From positions 1 to 42,964 of the forward strand of contig DXCU01000060.1 in NCBI GenBank assembly GCA_019115845.1: DNA of 42,964 nt. The letters are read 5' to 3'. The notes under the pieces are model-generated. The model ran no database searches and had not been told where the DNA came from. It saw only the letters and a program-made list of their open reading frames with translations. The translations under genes and the position numbers were made by a program. Origin of the DNA: Candidatus Rubneribacter avistercoris (GTDB taxonomy: Bacteria > Actinomycetota > Coriobacteriia > Coriobacteriales > Eggerthellaceae). The first letter of the stretch is position 1, and each line of letters starts with the position of its first letter. Below are positions 30,987 to 39,596 of this stretch, piece after piece.

Positions 30987-32957
30987 ATGGGTCTTACGCG
31001 CAAGCAGATCGTCATGTTGGCCGTCCTCGTGTTCGGCACGTTCGTCACCGTGCTCAACCAAACCGTCGTGGCCCCGGCCCTACCGTCGGTCATGGCGGAG
31101 ATGAGCGTGGACGCCGCCACCGCGCAGTGGCTCACCACCGGGTTCACCCTGGTGAACGCCATCATGATTCCCATCACGGCGTTTCTGACCGACCGTTTCA
31201 CCACCAAGCGCCTGTTCTTGGTCTCCATGGCCGTGTTCACGCTGGGGAGCTTCTTGGCCGGCTGGGGGCCGAACTTCGCCGTGCTGCTGTTGGGACGCCT
31301 TGTGCAGGCGGCGGGCGCGGGCATCCTCATGCCGCTGGTGATGACCGTGCTCATGTGGACCTTCCCCGTGGAGAAGCGCGGCACGGCCATGGGGCTGTTC
31401 GGCGTGGTCATCGCGTTCGGCCCGGCTATCGGCCCCACGGTGGCGGGCGTCATCATCGACAGCTACACCTGGCACGACCTGTTCTACATCATCACGGCGC
31501 TGTCGGCGACCGTGGTGGTCATCGCCGCGTTCGCGCTGCAGAAAGGCGGCGACACCAACAAGGACGTCACGCTGGACGTGCCCTCGGTGATCATGTCCAC
31601 CCTCGGTTTCGGCGGGCTGCTCTACGGGCTTTCCACCATCGGGTCGTACGGTTTGAGCATCGACGCGGCCGTGGGCGCTGCGGTGGGCGTTGTGGCGCTG
31701 GTGCTGTTTTTCCGCCGCCAGCTGGCGATGGAGCGTCCCATGCTGCAGGTGCGCGTGCTGCAAAACCGCAAGTTCCTCATCGCCACCATCATCGGCATGC
31801 TGGTGCAGGGCGCGCTTTTGGCCGGCGGCATCCTCATGCCCATCTACCTGCAGTCGCTCATGGGCTACTCGGCCACGGTGTCCGGCCTGGTGCTTCTGCC
31901 CGGCGCCATTGTGATGGGCGCCATGGGCCCGGTGGCCGGCCGCCTGTTCGACAAGCACGGCCCGCGCATCTTGAGCCTCATCGGCACCGGCATGCTCGCG
32001 CTCACCACGTTCTGCTTCGCGTTTTTGGGGCCGAGCACCGGCATCATCATGCTCACCGTCGTCTACACGCTGCGCCTGTTCTCGCTGTCGCTGGTGAACA
32101 TGCCCATCACCACCTGGGGCATGAACGCGCTCGACAACGAGCTGGTCAACCACGGCACCTCGGTGAACAACACGTTCCGGCAGGTGGCAGGATCGCTGGG
32201 CACGGCCGTCATCGTGTCGGCGTCCACCATCGCCACCAACCTGGCCTCGCCCGCCATGGGAGAGCCCGCGGCCAGCTTCTTCGGCATCGACATGGCGTTC
32301 GCGGTGGCGGGCCTGCTGTGCTTGATCGGGTTCATCATGACCGTGACGCTGGTGAAGGACAAGCCCGGCGAGACGGCCGCCCGCGACAAGGGCAACGCGC
32401 GCCGCACGGTGCTCGAATCCGTTATGAGGCGCGACGTGTACACGCTGCCCGCCGACGCCACCGTGGCCGAAGCCATGAAGCTCATGGTGGACAAGGGTAT
32501 CAGCGCCGCGCCGCTCGTGGACGCGCAGGGCAAGGCCGTGGGCTTCGTGTCCGACGGCGACATCATGCGCTTTCTGGCAACGCGCAGCGCTTCGGTTATG
32601 GACCCGGTGGTCATGATAGTGCAGACCGTCCGGTCGGATTCGCGCGACTTCGGACAGAAGCTCGACGAGCTCATGGACATGCCGGCCAAAAGCATCGGGG
32701 CCCGGGGCATCATCGGCGTGGACGCGCACGCCGATTTGACCGAGGTGTGCCGCGTGCTGGGCGAAAACCACCTCAAGAAGGTGCTCGTGCTGGACGAGGG
32801 CCAGGTGGTGGGCGTCATCAACCGCTCGGACATCACGCAGCACACCATGAGCATGTACCTGGAGAAGCGCGATGCGAACGCGCAAGCCGCCCCGGCAGAT
32901 GACGGGGCCGGGGAACCTGCGGGCGACGAAGGCTCGCTGCCCGTCGTCATGCGCTAG
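30987..32957 (+). CDS. DHA2/EmrB-type MFS exporter fused to a CBS-domain pair
   Basis: A 656-residue fusion. Residues 1 to about 470 form a 14-segment MFS exporter of the EmrB/QacA type: LNQTVVAPALPSVMAEM in segment 1, the loop motif LTDRFTTKRLF, GRLVQAAGAGILMPL and motif C GLFGVVIAFGPAIGPTVAG. From about 475 to 640 two CBS repeats follow (SVMRRDVYTLPADATVAEAM, VGFVSDGDIMRF; then AHADLTEVCRVL, KVLVLDEGQVVGVINRSD). CBS pairs bind adenine nucleotides and usually gate channels or enzymes, so energy-state gating of an exporter is plausible but inferred. ATG 30987 follows GGAAGGAA. TetR is divergent upstream. Confidence 0.93.
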   Translation: MGLTRKQIVMLAVLVFGTFVTVLNQTVVAPALPSVMAEMSVDAATAQWLTTGFTLVNAIMIPITAFLTDRFTTKRLFLVSMAVFTLGSFLAGWGPNFAVLLLGRLVQAAGAGILMPLVMTVLMWTFPVEKRGTAMGLFGVVIAFGPAIGPTVAGVIIDSYTWHDLFYIITALSATVVVIAAFALQKGGDTNKDVTLDVPSVIMSTLGFGGLLYGLSTIGSYGLSIDAAVGAAVGVVALVLFFRRQLAMERPMLQVRVLQNRKFLIATIIGMLVQGALLAGGILMPIYLQSLMGYSATVSGLVLLPGAIVMGAMGPVAGRLFDKHGPRILSLIGTGMLALTTFCFAFLGPSTGIIMLTVVYTLRLFSLSLVNMPITTWGMNALDNELVNHGTSVNNTFRQVAGSLGTAVIVSASTIATNLASPAMGEPAASFFGIDMAFAVAGLLCLIGFIMTVTLVKDKPGETAARDKGNARRTVLESVMRRDVYTLPADATVAEAMKLMVDKGISAAPLVDAQGKAVGFVSDGDIMRFLATRSASVMDPVVMIVQTVRSDSRDFGQKLDELMDMPAKSIGARGIIGVDAHADLTEVCRVLGENHLKKVLVLDEGQVVGVINRSDITQHTMSMYLEKRDANAQAAPADDGAGEPAGDEGSLPVVMR

Positions 32958-32981
32958 CGACCCGGCGACAGCGTTGCGTCC

Positions 32982-33042
32982 CGCGCCTCCACCCGCGAGG
33001 CGCGAAACCCGCCGTGCGGCGTTGCCGAGCGGACGCCGCGCG
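32982..33042. terminator. Two hairpins between convergent MFS-CBS and recN genes
   Basis: CGCGCCTC (32982-32989) pairs with GAGGCGCG (32997-33004) around seven bases, and a ten-base stem at 33013-33022/33033-33042 (GCGGCGT/ACGCCGC core) follows. The pair fills the 101-bp convergent gap and may terminate both transcripts; no T-run is present. Confidence 0.6.
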
Positions 33043-33058
33043 AACGCCGGGAGGAGAG

Positions 33059-34702
33059 CTACCGAACAGCGGCGAGCATCTCGCGGGCATGGGCGAGGGA
33101 CGTCTCCGTCGCGTCGCCGGAGAGCATGCGGGCGATCTCGGCGGGGCGCTCGTCTGCGGCCAGGCGACGCAGGTCCGTCTCGGGCACGTCGCCTTCGCCC
33201 TTGGTCTTGCGCACCACGTAGTGGACTTGCCCGCGCACGGCCACCTGCGCAAGGTGCGTGACCACGATCACCTGGTGCGTGCGCGCGAGGTCGGCCAGCA
33301 CGTCGGCCAGCGCCACGGCGGTCGAGCCACCCACACCGGCATCCACCTCGTCGAACACAAGCGTGCCCACCTCGTCTGCCGCGCCCAGCACCACTTTCAC
33401 GGCCAACATCACGCGGCTCACCTCGCCGCCCGACGCGATGCGCGCAAGCGGGCGCGCCCGCATGCCGGCGCCGGGGCAGAACAAAAACTCCACCGCCTGC
33501 GAACCCGCGCGCGTCCACTGCGTGCGGTCGAGCGGACGCAGGTCGCACACAAGCTGGGCGCCGCCCATCTCCAAACGCGCCATCTGCTCCGTGACGGCGG
33601 CGGCGAAGGCGGGGGCGGCTTCCCCACGCGCTGCGGCCAAAGCGCGGGCCGCCTGCGCAAGCGCCGCCTCGGCCGCGTCGCACGCGCTTCGCGCGGCGTG
33701 CTCGCGCTCGGCCGCGTCGTCCACCAGCGACACCAGGTCGGCCGCCTCCTCGCGTTTGGCCAGCACATCGGACATGCGCGGGCCGTATGCGCGCAGAAGG
33801 CCCTGGAGCGCCGCCATGCGCTCTTGCTGTTGCGCGAGCGCCTCCGGGTCGAACTCCACGTTGTCGCGGTAGTCGCGCGCCTCGCGGGACACGTCCTCCA
33901 GCACGTAGCCCGCCTCGCGCAGCGATTCGGCGAGCGCGCCGAGCGCGGCGTCGTGGCGCGCCGCCCCGTCGAGCGCGGACGCGGCCGCGTTCAGGGCGTC
34001 GAGCGCGCCGCCCTCCCCCGCAAGCGCCTCGTGCGCGACGTTCGCGGCTGTGGCCAGAGCCTCGGCGTTCTCCACGCGCGCGAGGTCGGCCGCCAGCTCG
34101 TCGTACTCGCCCTCGCGCGGACCCACCGCGTCGATGCGCGCGAGCACGAAGCGCGCCTCGTCGAGCTTCGCCGACGACGCCTCGCCCGCCTCGCGCACCC
34201 GGTCAAGCTCGGCCGCCGCGTCCGCCGCCTGGGAAAACGCCTTCTCGTACGCCTCCCGCGCCGTCGCGACCGCCTCGCCCGCCCACGCGTCGAGCATCCG
34301 CACATGCGACGCCGGCTTCATAAGCCGCTGATGCTCGTGCTGGCCGCACAGATCGATCGCAGGCGCCACCGCATCCGCCAACTCGCCCACGCCGGCCATG
34401 CGCCCGTCGATGCTCACGCGCGACCGTCCGTCGGCCCCCACGCGGCGCACCGCCACCAGCTCGGACGCGGGATCGGCCGGATCGAGCCCCTCCCGGTAAA
34501 ACCGCCCCGACACCACGAGCGCGTCCTCGCCGTCGCGCACGGCCCCTTTGTCGGCGCGCTCGCCCATGAGCAGTTTGAGCGCGGAAAGCAGCGCCGTCTT
34601 GCCCGCGCCCGTCTCGCCCGTGAGCACGGTCAGCCCACGCGCCGGCTCGAGCGTCGCGCGCCGTATGAGCGCAAGGTTCTCAACCTGGATCTCGTCGATC
34701 AT
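33059..34702 (-). CDS. recN: DNA repair ATPase RecN
   Basis: A 547-residue SMC-like protein acting at double-strand breaks. Walker A GETGAGKT (29-36) sits in the N-terminal FENLALI-type head (here VENLALIRRATLEP), followed by DLCGQHEHQRL, two Ala/Glu/Arg-rich coiled-coil arms (about 145-355), the ABC signature RIASGGEVSRVMLA and Walker B TLVFDEVDAGVGG. The C-terminal VVTHLAQVA supplies the switch. Length is typical. ATG 34702 has GAGAGG upstream. It is transcribed alone toward the MFS-CBS gene. Confidence 0.97.
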   Translation of the reverse strand: MIDEIQVENLALIRRATLEPARGLTVLTGETGAGKTALLSALKLLMGERADKGAVRDGEDALVVSGRFYREGLDPADPASELVAVRRVGADGRSRVSIDGRMAGVGELADAVAPAIDLCGQHEHQRLMKPASHVRMLDAWAGEAVATAREAYEKAFSQAADAAAELDRVREAGEASSAKLDEARFVLARIDAVGPREGEYDELAADLARVENAEALATAANVAHEALAGEGGALDALNAAASALDGAARHDAALGALAESLREAGYVLEDVSREARDYRDNVEFDPEALAQQQERMAALQGLLRAYGPRMSDVLAKREEAADLVSLVDDAAEREHAARSACDAAEAALAQAARALAAARGEAAPAFAAAVTEQMARLEMGGAQLVCDLRPLDRTQWTRAGSQAVEFLFCPGAGMRARPLARIASGGEVSRVMLAVKVVLGAADEVGTLVFDEVDAGVGGSTAVALADVLADLARTHQVIVVTHLAQVAVRGQVHYVVRKTKGEGDVPETDLRRLAADERPAEIARMLSGDATETSLAHAREMLAAVR

Positions 34703-35225
34703 CGCACACCTCTCGCGGCATCATGTTTCGTCGATGCCCCAGTATACCAGCAGCGGCCACCCAAGCGAGGTCGATCCACCCGAACAAGAGCCGCCGACAC
34801 CGCTCTGACACTTCTTGCGAACGGCCGGTGGAAGCAAGGATGTTCGGAGCCTCGTGACGAACGATCTAAGCCGCAAGCACTCCATGAAACCTGATCAGTT
34901 CTCTTTTAGGCGATCAACAGTCTGGAGGTGGTCTTTTTTCAGACGCCGCCAGCCTTAGAAGAAGATCTCCTCCGACTTGCTCAGCAGAATGCGGCAGGCG
35001 TCTTTTCCCGCAGAAATTCCAGCATGCAGAACAGATCCGCACACTGGAAAAGCCCGAATCTTCACAACCTACTTCAGCTTCGGTTTCGACGATTCAAGCC
35101 CTCAGTTTCGGCTGCGTGTCTATTGTATGCGTCTTGCATTCCGTATTCACGCAATCGCAACCGATTGATATAATGAGCATATCGTCGGGGTCGTTTCGGA
35201 CGTAAGCCCAAGGGAGCCACATCGG
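34703..35225. other. 523-bp region of lower GC without a supported gene
   Basis: Base composition falls toward 35000-35230. Short frames exist on both strands but none has a ribosome site or family-like sequence. A small inverted GTCTG...CAGAC with a T-run between lies near 34917-34943. A good plus-strand promoter (listed separately) fires toward the PBECR remnant on the other strand. The stretch looks like degraded acquired DNA. Confidence 0.5.
35146..35174 (+). promoter_or_regulatory. Plus-strand promoter antisense to the PBECR remnant
   Basis: TTCACG (35146-35151), a 17-bp spacer and a perfect TATAAT (35169-35174). Its transcript would run antisense through the PBECR-like frame on the minus strand; no plus-strand gene follows within 600 bp with a ribosome site. 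Confidence 0.5.
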
Positions 35226-35543
35226 CTAGCACGAGGCACCCGACCTTCTCTTCCACATCGTTTTGATCTCCAGTTTACGCTTGCCACGTTGAATCGTGAC
35301 TAAATAAACGGTGTGCCCCATGTTCTTCGTCAGAAGAAACTTTTTGTTTCCCAGCTTGTCAGTGTCGGTGTGCTCGCAGGTGTCGAATTCGTTCAGTACT
35401 GTGGGTATGCGCCCAAAGTCCGAGGGTTTGACGGCAACCTGACCACGCTCCTCCTCGTTGGTGCCATGCTTGCGCTTTATATGGCGTATGTCGCTATCGG
35501 TTATGAAAACGTTCTCAAGCGCGCTTGATAGATGCTCGGACAT
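35226..35543 (-). pseudogene. PBECR-like (phage Barnase-EndoU-ColicinE5/D-RelE) nuclease, probably 5'-broken
   Basis: The readable part is 105 residues from ATG 35543: ITDSDIRHIKRKHG, QVAVKPSDFGRIPTVLN and GHTVYLVTIQRGKRKLEIKT match the layout of PBECR nuclease domains, usually found at the ends of phage MuF-type and polymorphic-toxin proteins. The frame stays open 38 codons further upstream to TAA at 35660-35658 (including EETLLIGAAES) with no usable start. The neighbouring frame reads VRVSSVKRARIP just before it, so a one-base deletion near 35645 would explain a split gene. GC is lower than the surroundings. I read it as a remnant of acquired DNA; a short functional product from ATG 35543 is the alternative. 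Confidence 0.6.
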
Positions 35544-35914
35544 GGCGACAACGAGCCTGCTGCCAACATCAATGCTTATCTTGATCCGAGCATCGCTACC
35601 ATTCCATACGCTTTCGGCAGCCCCAATGAGCAGCGTCTCTTCGGGATACGCGCCCGTTTAACAGAGGAAACACGCACCGAAGCCCAAAACGTTTTATATA
35701 TTGGCGCGAGTGTGCCCTCACAACGCTATCGCCTGACACAACGGTAAGGAATCCGTGAATGGAAGACTTCTTTACCGTAGTGATCGCGAAAAGACTGAGA
35801 AGGTTGAATCTTCGGGCTTGGGGGGGGTTGTTTGCAGGGTACTATGTCCATGACGGGGAAACAAGGAGGGCCGGAGCCGATGCGCGTCGAAAAACGGAAG
35901 ACAGGAGGGATTCG
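35544..35914. other. 371-bp region: upstream part of the PBECR remnant and amidohydrolase promoter
   Basis: The left half (35544 to about 35690) holds the broken upstream portion of the PBECR frame on the minus strand. The right half is the leader of the amidohydrolase gene, with an imperfect CGGTAA/TTACCG inverted repeat around 35742-35777 and the G-tract promoter. Confidence 0.55.
35818..35845 (+). promoter_or_regulatory. Amidohydrolase promoter with a G8 tract in the spacer
   Basis: TTGGGG (35818-35823) and TACTAT (35840-35845) are 16 bp apart; the eight-G run at 35820-35827 forms the end of the -35 and the start of the spacer. It lies 70 bp upstream of the start codon. A change in G number would change the spacer length. 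Confidence 0.45.
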
Positions 35915-37111
35915 ATGTCCGGAAACGAATTGACCCGCCGCTCGTTTGTGAAGATGGGGATGGCGGGGCTTGCCGGCGGGGCCCTGACCGCCATGGGCGG
36001 TTGCGCCGCGCAACCGCAGACGCAGTCGCAATCGCAGTCGCAAGCCGCGGAGGGCGCCGACGGAAGGAGCGACCTTCCCACAGACCAGGTGGGCACCGAC
36101 GTCGCGTCTGCGGAAAGCATCGCCCGGCCTGTCGCCGACGACATAGACATCGAAGCGCCCTCCCAGGAGATCCGCTACGACATAGTGGACAGCCACCTGC
36201 ACTACGTGGACTTCCTAGAGAAAAGCGACGGCTTTCCCGCGCTCGTCCGCGCGCAGGACATGTCGGGCGTTTCGCAGTCCGTCATCTTCGGCATGGGCAT
36301 CGCGAAGCAATGGGACGAGCACACGCCGAAAGCGCCCAGCTACTACCTCTCCAACGATAGCCGCTGCTATTACTACTTGGGCACCGACTTCATCCTGGCC
36401 GAGGAGCTGCTGGCGCAGCCCGCGTCCACCCGAGAGCGCTTCTTCCCGTTCATCTGCGGCATCAACGGCAACGACCGTTTCGCGGCCGACCATATCGAAC
36501 AGCTTTTGCGCCTCTACCCGAACTTCTGGTGCGGCATCGGCGAGATCATGAGCCGTCACGACGACCTCACGGCGCTCACCTACGGCGAGCCCCCGCACCT
36601 GGACCACCCGGCGTTTTTGGACGTGTTCGACCTGGGCGCGCAGGAGGGCCTGCCCGTGCTCGTGCACCACAACATCACCGCGCAGAGCTGCGAGGACGTT
36701 CTGTATTTGGACGAGCTGGAGGCCGCGCTTCAGCACAACCGCGACTGCAACATCATATGGGCGCACGTGGGAATCTCGCGCCGCGTGGAAATCCAGGGCC
36801 TCACCCAGATTGCGGACGGACTCTTGGAACGCAATCCCAACTGCTACATCGACATATCGTGGGTGGTGTACGACTACTACATGCAGGACAACTTCCCCAA
36901 CGACTACCGGGACGGAAACACCATGGACGATTGGGTCGCCCTCATCGAGAAGCACCCGGATCGCCTGATGATAGGCACCGACAAGGTGGGCCACTGGGCC
37001 ACCTACCCCGCCGAAGTGGTGAAGTACTACGAGCTTTTGGACAAGCTCCAGCCGGAAACGGCCGCCAAGCTCGCGAAGGAGAACATCCTTGCGCTCGTGA
37101 AGCGCTGGTAG
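35915..37111 (+). CDS. Tat-exported lipoprotein, amidohydrolase-2 family
   Basis: A 398-residue exported metal-dependent hydrolase. The N-terminus has a twin-arginine motif (TRRSFVK, Arg8-Arg9) and a lipobox ending in Cys30 (AMGGC), followed by a Gln/Ser linker. The TIM-barrel domain has the metal-binding His94-x-His96 (VDSHLHYVDF), GIGEIMSRHDD, LVHHNITAQ, IIWAHVGISRR and a final Asp in MIGTDKVGHW, as in the amidohydrolase_2/decarboxylase group. Tat export implies folding with metal in the cytoplasm. ATG 35915 follows GACAGGAGG. Substrate unknown. A G8-containing promoter lies upstream and it converges on the LRR gene. Confidence 0.92.
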   Translation: MSGNELTRRSFVKMGMAGLAGGALTAMGGCAAQPQTQSQSQSQAAEGADGRSDLPTDQVGTDVASAESIARPVADDIDIEAPSQEIRYDIVDSHLHYVDFLEKSDGFPALVRAQDMSGVSQSVIFGMGIAKQWDEHTPKAPSYYLSNDSRCYYYLGTDFILAEELLAQPASTRERFFPFICGINGNDRFAADHIEQLLRLYPNFWCGIGEIMSRHDDLTALTYGEPPHLDHPAFLDVFDLGAQEGLPVLVHHNITAQSCEDVLYLDELEAALQHNRDCNIIWAHVGISRRVEIQGLTQIADGLLERNPNCYIDISWVVYDYYMQDNFPNDYRDGNTMDDWVALIEKHPDRLMIGTDKVGHWATYPAEVVKYYELLDKLQPETAAKLAKENILALVKRW

Positions 37112-37237
37112 CGGCACCGAAGCGCGAATGCGAACCTGACGGCGACGCCGAAACGAAGCGGAGCGGAAACGCGGACCCGGCAACGGCGTTGAGGCAAGAG
37201 CGCGAACCGGGCAACAGGCGGCGAACCGCCGAACAAC

Positions 37238-37273
37238 GGGCCGGAGCATCCTCCCCAAGGGACGCCCCGGCCC
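37238..37273. terminator. Hairpin between convergent amidohydrolase and LRR genes
   Basis: GGGCCGG (37238-37244) pairs with CCGGCCC (37267-37273) around 22 bases; a smaller GGCGG-CGAA-CCGCC hairpin is at 37217-37230. They lie in the 191-bp convergent gap and could terminate both genes. No T-run. Confidence 0.4.
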
Positions 37274-37302
37274 AGCACTGGCACAGCCCGCAAGCCGCTT
37301 CC

Positions 37303-39360
37303 CTACAGCGCAAACCTATCGCGCAAAGACTTCGCACCGCCCGCGGCACCGGCATTGGCGGCCTCGCGCTGTTCGCGGTGCAACTCCATGAGGTAGGCCA
37401 CGCAATCGGTGCGGTTGCAGGCGCGCAGAAGCTCAATCTGCCTCTCGAACACCTCGTCGTCGATGAAGCCCGCTTCCACCAGCGCGCGCACCATGGCCAC
37501 GTCGCCCTCGCGCGCCACGCGTTCTAGGGCGGGCCGACCTTGGGAGCGCAACGCGCGCACGAGCGCCGCTCGCGTCTCCTCGTCCAAGCGGTACGGAACG
37601 GCCAGCCGATGCAGCAGCGCGCCCAGGCCGTCGGGCAGGCTCTCCCCCTGCCGCAGCATCTCGTCGTAGCGCGCGAAGTCGAAGGGCACGCCGTCGGCCG
37701 CATCCGCAAGCCAGCAGCTCGACAGCTGGTTCGCCGACACGTGCACCACCGCGCCGACGCGCGCAAGACGGCACACCGCGTACTCGAAGCACCCCTCGCC
37801 CACGCTGCGCACGCTGGCCGGCACCACAACGGGCCCGTCCAGCTTGCGCGACCAGAAGCAGTGCGCGCCTATGGCCTCCAGCCCCTCGGACAGCACCAGC
37901 CGCTTGGTCGCACGGCACGCGTTGTCGCGCTCGATCACGCGCACGGTGTCCGGCACGATCACCGACGGCGGCGCCCACGGCAGCGCCCGCACGCCGATGC
38001 GCACAAGCGGCCGGCCTTCCACCTCGCGCGGAAGCGCCAGAACCTCGCTTTCGCCGACAGAAACGCCTTCCACCGTGGAACCTGCGTAGCCCGCCGCCGC
38101 GAACTCCGTGGCCGCCTCGGCTGCGGCGGCGAAGGGAGACGGCGCGCCGTCCGCGGCATCCGCGTCCCCTCCGGCCTTGCGCACGGCCACCGCGCGCACG
38201 GCGGCCTGCTCGGCGAACCGCCGCGACACCGACACCGGCTGCGGCGGGCCCGCAACCAGCACCGCGCCCTCGTCGTCGAAGTCGTACCAGCAGCCGTCCA
38301 GCTCCACGGCGTCCGGCCCCGCAAGACGCACGCCGCGCTTTGCGAGCGCGCGGTGCGCAGGGGCCTCCTCGGGGCAGCGCCACACCGCGTCGTCCCAGTT
38401 CCGCGCTTCCACGCGGGCAAGCGCGCCCCCGCAGTCCACCACCGAGGGAGGCTCGCAGCCCTCGGCGAACGCCGCAGCCGCCACCCGCTCCGCATCCGCC
38501 GGAAGCACCACGCGCTCGCCGTAGGGAGACGCCAAGAACAAAAGCTCGCGCCCTCCGTCGGCGTACAGGCTGCCGTCGCGGGCAAGGTAGCGTTTGTTGC
38601 GCGCGTCCACCGAGTACTCCCGGCGCGCCAACCGCGGCGACACGCCCGCCAGGTCGCAGCGCTGCTCGCCCAGCAGCTCCACCGAGCGCCCCACGTGTAT
38701 GCGCCGCGCGCTCACCGCCAGAAACGCGTTCGCCGCCACGCTGCGCACGGTGTCGGGGATCACGAGCACCCGCACGCCCACGCCCTGCACGAAGCGACGG
38801 GAGAACGCCTCGGCGGCTATGCGCACCACCGGCACGCCGTCCACGAACGCGGGCAAAACCACGGCCGCATCCTCGCCCGCATCGGCCGCCTCGGCGAAAC
38901 GCCGCAGGTCGAATCCCACAAGCGCGTATCCGTCCGCGTCCTGGCGCACCTTGACGGCATCGCGCAGGCCAGCATCGATGCGCCCGGCCCCAACGGCACC
39001 GCCGGCAGCGGCCCCCTCCCCGCCCACCGCGAAGCGCGCGGCCTGCGCGAGCAGTTCCTCGCGCTCCTCGTCGGTGATGCCCATGCCCAAGGCCCCCACC
39101 ACGAACAGGTCGCCGTCGGTGCCGCCGCGCACGGACGCAAGGTCGTCGGCCGCACCGGCCGCCCCCTCGCCGGCGTCGCCCTCGGTCCAAGGCCGGTACG
39201 GCAGAAGCTGGGGCGACCACACCTCCCCTTCCTGGGCCCGCGCCGCCTCCACCACGTCCACGTCGGAGGCGCCAAGGTTCAGCGGGTTTTTGATCGCATG
39301 CTCAATGACATCCTCCACGGAAATGTCCGCACACCGAAACACCAGCGCGTTTTCGTTCAT
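37303..39360 (-). CDS. BspA-type leucine-rich-repeat protein beside a MoxR/VWA operon
   Basis: A 685-residue protein without a signal peptide. Segments such as VLPAFVDGVPVVRIAAEAF, VLVIPDTVRSVAANAF, VVVPASVRSVGEGCF and LVLSEGLEAIGAHCF are LRR_5/BspA-type repeats (I-P-x-x-V-x-x-I-x-x-x-A-F pattern). The C-terminal 120 residues are helical and Arg/Glu-rich (ALVRALRSQGRPALERVARE), reminiscent of ankyrin-like helices. BspA proteins are normally surface-exposed; this one has no export signal and may act inside the cell. The start is ATG 39360; its GGGAGG site is 12-13 nt away, longer than usual. It is divergent from the VWA/MoxR operon, with a 236-bp shared control region. Confidence 0.85.
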   Translation of the reverse strand: MNENALVFRCADISVEDVIEHAIKNPLNLGASDVDVVEAARAQEGEVWSPQLLPYRPWTEGDAGEGAAGAADDLASVRGGTDGDLFVVGALGMGITDEEREELLAQAARFAVGGEGAAAGGAVGAGRIDAGLRDAVKVRQDADGYALVGFDLRRFAEAADAGEDAAVVLPAFVDGVPVVRIAAEAFSRRFVQGVGVRVLVIPDTVRSVAANAFLAVSARRIHVGRSVELLGEQRCDLAGVSPRLARREYSVDARNKRYLARDGSLYADGGRELLFLASPYGERVVLPADAERVAAAAFAEGCEPPSVVDCGGALARVEARNWDDAVWRCPEEAPAHRALAKRGVRLAGPDAVELDGCWYDFDDEGAVLVAGPPQPVSVSRRFAEQAAVRAVAVRKAGGDADAADGAPSPFAAAAEAATEFAAAGYAGSTVEGVSVGESEVLALPREVEGRPLVRIGVRALPWAPPSVIVPDTVRVIERDNACRATKRLVLSEGLEAIGAHCFWSRKLDGPVVVPASVRSVGEGCFEYAVCRLARVGAVVHVSANQLSSCWLADAADGVPFDFARYDEMLRQGESLPDGLGALLHRLAVPYRLDEETRAALVRALRSQGRPALERVAREGDVAMVRALVEAGFIDDEVFERQIELLRACNRTDCVAYLMELHREQREAANAGAAGGAKSLRDRFAL

Positions 39361-39401
39361 AGTATTGTGCTACCTCCCAAAACAGCCTGCTTTGGCATCG
39401 G

Positions 39402-39430
39402 TTTACCGTCGGCGTGCTCCATGCTACACT
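39402..39430 (+). promoter_or_regulatory. Promoter of the VWA/MoxR operon
   Basis: TTTACC (39402-39407) and TACACT (39425-39430) are separated by exactly 17 bp. The implied start near 39437 leaves a leader of about 160 nt before the VWA gene. Confidence 0.55.
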
Positions 39431-39596
39431 GCGGAAAGCGGCGAAGGCAAGGGCTGCGACCGCGCTTTCCGGCTTGCCGCCGGCACGCGTCGCTCGCCCG
39501 CGCCGAACCGCGCAAACGTTCGGCTCCGCGCCCCGTCGCGACCGATGACCGAAGGGCGCGCCGCAAGGCGCGGCCGCGTTCGCACGAAGGAGCACC

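Noticed and set aside
31080-33683. 867-codon minus-strand open frame opposite the MFS-CBS gene
   Set aside because: Dominated by His/Arg/Gly/Ala, no ribosome site, fully explained as the shadow of a strongly biased coding strand.
34928-35173. 81-codon plus-strand frame in the lower-GC patch
   Set aside because: A possible GGAGGTGG site precedes it, but the protein has no domain pattern and overlaps the promoter at 35146-35174; not supported as a gene.
35175-35225. A riboswitch after the plus-strand promoter
   Set aside because: No conserved riboswitch core could be matched in the bases after TATAAT, and no metabolic gene follows on that strand.
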